A stretch of 64,000 nt of DNA. It comes from Flavobacterium macacae. Its GTDB lineage: Bacteria > Bacteroidota > Bacteroidia > Flavobacteriales > Flavobacteriaceae. Below are positions 60,793 to 64,000 of the stretch, one piece after another. The stretch spans positions 1,118-65,117 of the forward strand of contig NZ_RQVR01000001.1 in the NCBI RefSeq assembly GCF_003865365.1, given 5' to 3'. The notes beneath the pieces are model-generated. The model was not told where the DNA came from. It was given only the letters and a program-made list of their open reading frames with translations, and did no database searches. Position numbers and translations under genes: made by a program. Every line of letters begins with the position of its first letter. The first letter of the stretch is position 1.

Positions 60793-61248
60793 TTATTCTG
60801 GTTTTTCTTTTAATTCAATCGCTTGTCGGCTCCAGAGGCGCCAAGATTTCCCTTTTTTGATCCAAATTTCCAATAGCGAAAGCGTCATTTCAAAATCATA
60901 AACTTTATAGATTCCAGCAACTTTTACTTTTCGGCGAAGGCTGACTGTTTTTTTATTTCGTTTAAATTCGGAAAGATCGGTTTGTTCAATTGATTTATAG
61001 CTGACTTTTTTAGATTCAAAATCTTTCTTGAAATCGTCAAAATTCTGAACCCAACCGTTAGAATGCCCAAAAGAAACATCTTCTGAGACCAATTCTAAAA
61101 TCTTCGAATCGTTATTTTGCATGTAAAAATCAAGAAGCCGCATATTCTCTCTAAGTTTTGGCTCGTTTTTTAATTCAGAAAATGCTTTATTTTCTTGGGC
61201 ACTTATGGAAAGAGAAAATAGGAAGAAAAGAATGGGATACAATTTCAT
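60793..61248 (-). CDS. Secreted NTF2-like (DUF4440) protein
   Basis: A 151-residue protein with a signal peptide (1-17, ending SISAQ). The mature part has the cystatin/NTF2-like alpha-plus-beta pattern: LRENMRLLDFYMQNNDSKIL (about 31-50), EDVSFGHSNGWVQNFDDFKK (about 56-75), and ending with aromatic strands (ILEIWIKKGKSWRLWSRQ-like). Such proteins bind or isomerise small ligands or act as scaffolds. No active site is evident. It is convergent with the UPF0104 gene and ends 2 nt from it. Confidence 0.8.
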   Translation of the reverse strand: MKLYPILFFLFSLSISAQENKAFSELKNEPKLRENMRLLDFYMQNNDSKILELVSEDVSFGHSNGWVQNFDDFKKDFESKKVSYKSIEQTDLSEFKRNKKTVSLRRKVKVAGIYKVYDFEMTLSLLEIWIKKGKSWRLWSRQAIELKEKPE

Positions 61249-61375
61249 TTTTGTCAGCTGTTAATAATTGCGAAGATATTGAAAAACCATATTTCTCAAT
61301 AGAAAAATAAATCAGTATCTTGCTTTCCTAAATCAGAAGAAATTTCGAAAGAGATCAACTAACCAAACCTCCAAA

Positions 61376-62518
61376 ATGAAAAAACTATTACTCCTTACCT
61401 TTTCATTGTTTTCACTGAGCTTATTTGCCCAAAAGACCACTGAAATTGTCAAATCAGAAAAGCTAAATGGCTCACGACAGATCACGATTTCATTACCTCC
61501 AAATTATGAAAAAGAATCGGAAAGAAAATTCCCTTTGATGATTGTTTTGGATGGAGAATATCTTTTTGATGCATTTGCGGGCGCACTTTCTTACGCGAAT
61601 TATTGGGATGATTTGCCTCCGGTAATCATTGTAGCCATCAATCAAAATGCAAATGGAGAGCGTTTTGCAGACAGCCAGTTTGACAAAGAATCAGGACTTC
61701 CTGAAGAAGGCGGTTCTCGTTTTTATGAATTTATTGGTTCAGAATTGATTCCTTCTTTAGAAAAAAAATACAGAATCGCTCCTTTCAGGATAATCGCCGG
61801 TCACGACACTACCGCTGGATTTTTGAATTTTTATTTATACAAGGACCAGCCAATTTTTAACGCTTATATTTCTTTAAGTCCAGAATTTGCTCCAGAAATG
61901 GAAACGCGAATTGCTGATAGACTTGCTGTTGCCAAACAGCCTCTTTTTTACTATCAAGCCACTGCCGATGGTGATTTGAAAAGAATGCAGAAGAAAATTC
62001 AGGAATTGGACCAAAACATCAAAAACAAATTGAATCCGAATGTGAATTATCGTTTTGATGAATTTAAAAATGCAACGCATTATTCCTTAGTTTTGCAAGC
62101 CGTTCCAAATGCTTTGTACCAAATTTTCACCGCTTACCAACCTATTTCTTCTTCTGAATTTCAAGATAAAATTGCAAAACTGCCAAGCGGTTATGTTGAT
62201 TATTTAGCTAATAAATATACCATTATAGAAAAATCCCTAGGCATAAAAATGCCAATAAGAGTAAATGATTTCAAAGCAATTGAAGCGGCAATATTAAAAA
62301 ACAAGGCCTATGCTGAATTTGAAAAATTAGCGGATTTAGCGAAAAAAAGTTATCCAAAAGCGATGCTTGCAGATTATGAATTAGGAATGATGTACGAGCA
62401 CACGGGCGATTTTAAAAAAGCATTTAAATCCTACCAAAATGCCTATACAAAAAATGAAATCGGAGATTTAACCAAAGATATGATGCTTGAAAAAGCAGAC
62501 GAAATGAAGACGAAATAA
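61376..62518 (+). CDS. Secreted alpha/beta-hydrolase-fold (esterase D-like) protein with altered nucleophile
   Basis: A 380-residue protein with a signal peptide (1-18, ending LFAQ). The first 270 residues follow the esterase D/enterochelin-esterase pattern: SRQITISLPPNYEKESERKF, then MIVLDGEYLFD and PPVIIVAINQN. At the nucleophile elbow the usual GHSxGG is replaced by G142-H-D144-T-T-A-G148, so the serine is an aspartate. The C-terminal 100 residues contain TPR-like helices (YELGMMYEHTGDFKKAFKSY). Either the nucleophile has been lost and the protein is non-catalytic, or an aspartate nucleophile is used. radA follows after 4 nt, giving a probable operon. Confidence 0.82.
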   Translation: MKKLLLLTFSLFSLSLFAQKTTEIVKSEKLNGSRQITISLPPNYEKESERKFPLMIVLDGEYLFDAFAGALSYANYWDDLPPVIIVAINQNANGERFADSQFDKESGLPEEGGSRFYEFIGSELIPSLEKKYRIAPFRIIAGHDTTAGFLNFYLYKDQPIFNAYISLSPEFAPEMETRIADRLAVAKQPLFYYQATADGDLKRMQKKIQELDQNIKNKLNPNVNYRFDEFKNATHYSLVLQAVPNALYQIFTAYQPISSSEFQDKIAKLPSGYVDYLANKYTIIEKSLGIKMPIRVNDFKAIEAAILKNKAYAEFEKLADLAKKSYPKAMLADYELGMMYEHTGDFKKAFKSYQNAYTKNEIGDLTKDMMLEKADEMKTK

Positions 62519-62522
62519 GTAT

Positions 62523-63887
62523 ATGTCGAAAGTAAAAACAACTTTTTTCTGCCAAAATTGTGGCGCACAATATTCAAAATGGCAAGGCCAATGCAATTCG
62601 TGCAAAGAATGGAACACGATTGCCGAAGAAATAATCCAAAAAGAAGACAAAAAAGACTGGAAAACAGCCAGTTCACCTGATTCAAAAAGAGTCACCAAAC
62701 CCTTAAAAATCCACGAGATTGACAGCACCGAAGAAATTCGCATGGACACACGCGATGGCGAACTAAATCGTGTCTTGGGTGGCGGCATCGTGCCTGGCTC
62801 CTTAATACTTTTAGGCGGAGAACCAGGTATTGGAAAAAGTACGCTTTTACTCCAAATCTCATTAAAATTACCATACCGCACCTTATATGTTTCGGGCGAA
62901 GAAAGCCAAAAACAGATAAAAATGCGTGCCGAAAGAATCAATCCGTTAAGTGACAATTGCTATATTTTGACGGAAACTAAAACGCAAAATATCTTTAAGC
63001 AGATTGAGGCGATTGAACCCGAAATCGTGATTATCGATTCGATCCAAACGCTTCATACCGATTATATTGAATCTACTGCCGGAAGCATTTCGCAAATCAG
63101 GGAAACAACGGCCGAACTGATAAAATTTGCCAAAGAAACCAATATTCCGGTGATTTTAATCGGACATATTACCAAAGACGGAAACATCGCCGGACCAAAG
63201 ATTTTAGAACATATGGTGGATACCGTTTTGCAGTTTGAAGGCGATAGAAATCACATTTACAGAATTCTTCGTTCGTTGAAAAACCGTTTTGGTTCTACCG
63301 CAGAATTAGGAATTTATGAAATGCAAGGAACGGGTTTGAGAGAAGTTTCAAATCCATCAGAAATATTGATTTCTCACAAAGAAGAAGAACTTTCAGGAAC
63401 CGCAATCGCCACCACGATGGAAGGAATGCGCCCGATTATGATTGAAATTCAAGCTTTGGTGTCCACCGCAGTTTATGGAACGCCACAGCGAAGCACGACT
63501 GGTTACAACGCAAAAAGACTGAATATGATTTTGGCTGTTTTGGAGAAAAGAGCCGGATTCAGACTGGGTGCCAAAGATGTTTTCCTGAACATTACCGGAG
63601 GAATTTCTGTGGATGATCCCGCAATTGACTTGGCAGTCGTAGCGTCGATTCTTTCATCCAACGAAGACATTGCAGTAGGAAAAGATTTTTGTTTTGCCGG
63701 TGAAGTTGGGCTTTCTGGAGAAATTCGGCCTGTAAATCGTGTGGACCAAAGAATTCAGGAAGCAGAAAAATTAGGTTTTTCAACCATTTTTGTTTCGAAA
63801 TACAATAAAATTACGTTGAAAAATACGTTTATAAAAATACGCCTGGTTTCTAAAATTGAAGATGTCGCTGCAGAATTATTTGGATAA
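62523..63887 (+). CDS. radA: DNA repair protein RadA
   Basis: A 454-residue RecA-like ATPase that promotes branch migration in recombination. The N-terminal zinc finger has four cysteines (FFCQNCGAQYSKWQGQCNSC, about 8-27). The Walker A motif is GGEPGIGKSTLL (about 97-108), and the RadA-specific KNRFGS lies near 254-259. The C-terminal Lon-protease-like domain (about 290-454) lacks a protease active site. The length is typical. It follows the esterase-like gene by 4 nt. Confidence 0.97.
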   Translation: MSKVKTTFFCQNCGAQYSKWQGQCNSCKEWNTIAEEIIQKEDKKDWKTASSPDSKRVTKPLKIHEIDSTEEIRMDTRDGELNRVLGGGIVPGSLILLGGEPGIGKSTLLLQISLKLPYRTLYVSGEESQKQIKMRAERINPLSDNCYILTETKTQNIFKQIEAIEPEIVIIDSIQTLHTDYIESTAGSISQIRETTAELIKFAKETNIPVILIGHITKDGNIAGPKILEHMVDTVLQFEGDRNHIYRILRSLKNRFGSTAELGIYEMQGTGLREVSNPSEILISHKEEELSGTAIATTMEGMRPIMIEIQALVSTAVYGTPQRSTTGYNAKRLNMILAVLEKRAGFRLGAKDVFLNITGGISVDDPAIDLAVVASILSSNEDIAVGKDFCFAGEVGLSGEIRPVNRVDQRIQEAEKLGFSTIFVSKYNKITLKNTFIKIRLVSKIEDVAAELFG

Positions 63888-63899
63888 AATTTATAGTAT

Positions 63900-63939
63900 T
63901 TGGCTTTAGCTGCAATTGCCATATTGCCGCTAAAGCCAA
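63900..63939. repeat. 11-bp stem hairpin after radA
   Basis: TTGGCTTTAGC (63900-63910) and GCTAAAGCCAA (63929-63939) are perfect reverse complements with an 18-nt loop that can itself pair (GCAAT / ATTGC). There is no strong T-run, so it may be a weak terminator or an interspersed palindrome. The window ends shortly after. Confidence 0.65.
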
Positions 63940-64000
63940 TTCAATTTCGCATCAAATTTTTACTTCAAACACCTTTTTTGTATATCTTTAACTACAAAAA

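Overview
The window is chromosomal DNA from an AT-rich member of the Bacteroidota, almost certainly Flavobacterium or a close relative. The evidence: a fourteen-gene nuo operon with a short NuoG, secreted proteins ending in type IX secretion (T9SS) sorting domains, a TonB-dependent receptor paired with a surface lipoprotein, an atpD-atpC pair detached from the other ATP synthase genes, and repeated -7 promoter boxes of the Bacteroidota form TAnnTTTG. Almost all of it is housekeeping DNA. I found no CRISPR array, prophage, rRNA operon or defence island.

Layout. 1-720 is the 5' part of an IS1182-type element cut by the window edge, next to a short hairpin-bearing repeat (727-848). 920-5155 holds a lipoprotein, a MORN/YwqK-like secreted protein, aspS with an overlapping beta-barrel gene, and a cold-shock gene. 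5457-18739 is nuoABCDEFGHIJKLMN. 18989-20693 is a mutagenic polymerase cassette in the order umuC-umuD. 20730-24212 (minus) is a biotin-dependent acyl-CoA carboxylase operon. 24411-28002 carries an MBL hydrolase, tRNA-Leu(CAA), prs, rplY and pth. 28094-33577 has two convergent secreted metalloproteases. 33762-40398 has ribF, an HTTM protein, a membrane protein, a TPR-HTH regulator, a JmjC-like cupin protein and recX. 40699-44748 is a very large secreted T9SS protein. 45134-47372 holds an AI-2E-type permease and a DUF2975/HTH/GldL-like cluster. 47452-49329 is atpDC (minus). 49551-53946 (minus) is a TonB receptor with an SGNH lipoprotein. 54180-58490 (minus) is a GT5-like protein, a DUF4270 lipoprotein and glmS, divergent from panC-panD-UPF0104. 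The end holds an NTF2-like protein, an esterase-fold protein and radA.

How the genes work together. The Nuo complex and the ATP synthase beta/epsilon subunits form the respiratory core. The carboxylase feeds acyl-CoA metabolism. prs, ribF and panCD supply PRPP, FMN/FAD and pantothenate, and glmS supplies amino sugar for the envelope. UmuCD, RecX and RadA deal with DNA damage. The large extracellular proteins, the TonB receptor and the surface lipoproteins fit a lifestyle based on degrading external polymers.

The least explained material is non-coding. Several operon-internal spacers (nuoA-B, nuoD-E, nuoF-G, atpD-C) are built from short AT-rich words arranged as imperfect palindromes. The nuoH-nuoI gap holds a perfect 25-bp stem, and a perfect 53-bp palindrome follows nuoN. 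The panC and GT5/glmS promoters appear interlocked, and a 10-bp inverted repeat sits over the umuC promoter. Two small gene remnants (a dehydrogenase tail and a possible T9SS tail) lie in intergenic DNA. Two enzyme-like proteins lack the residue that defines their fold's chemistry: the GT5-like protein and the esterase-fold protein.
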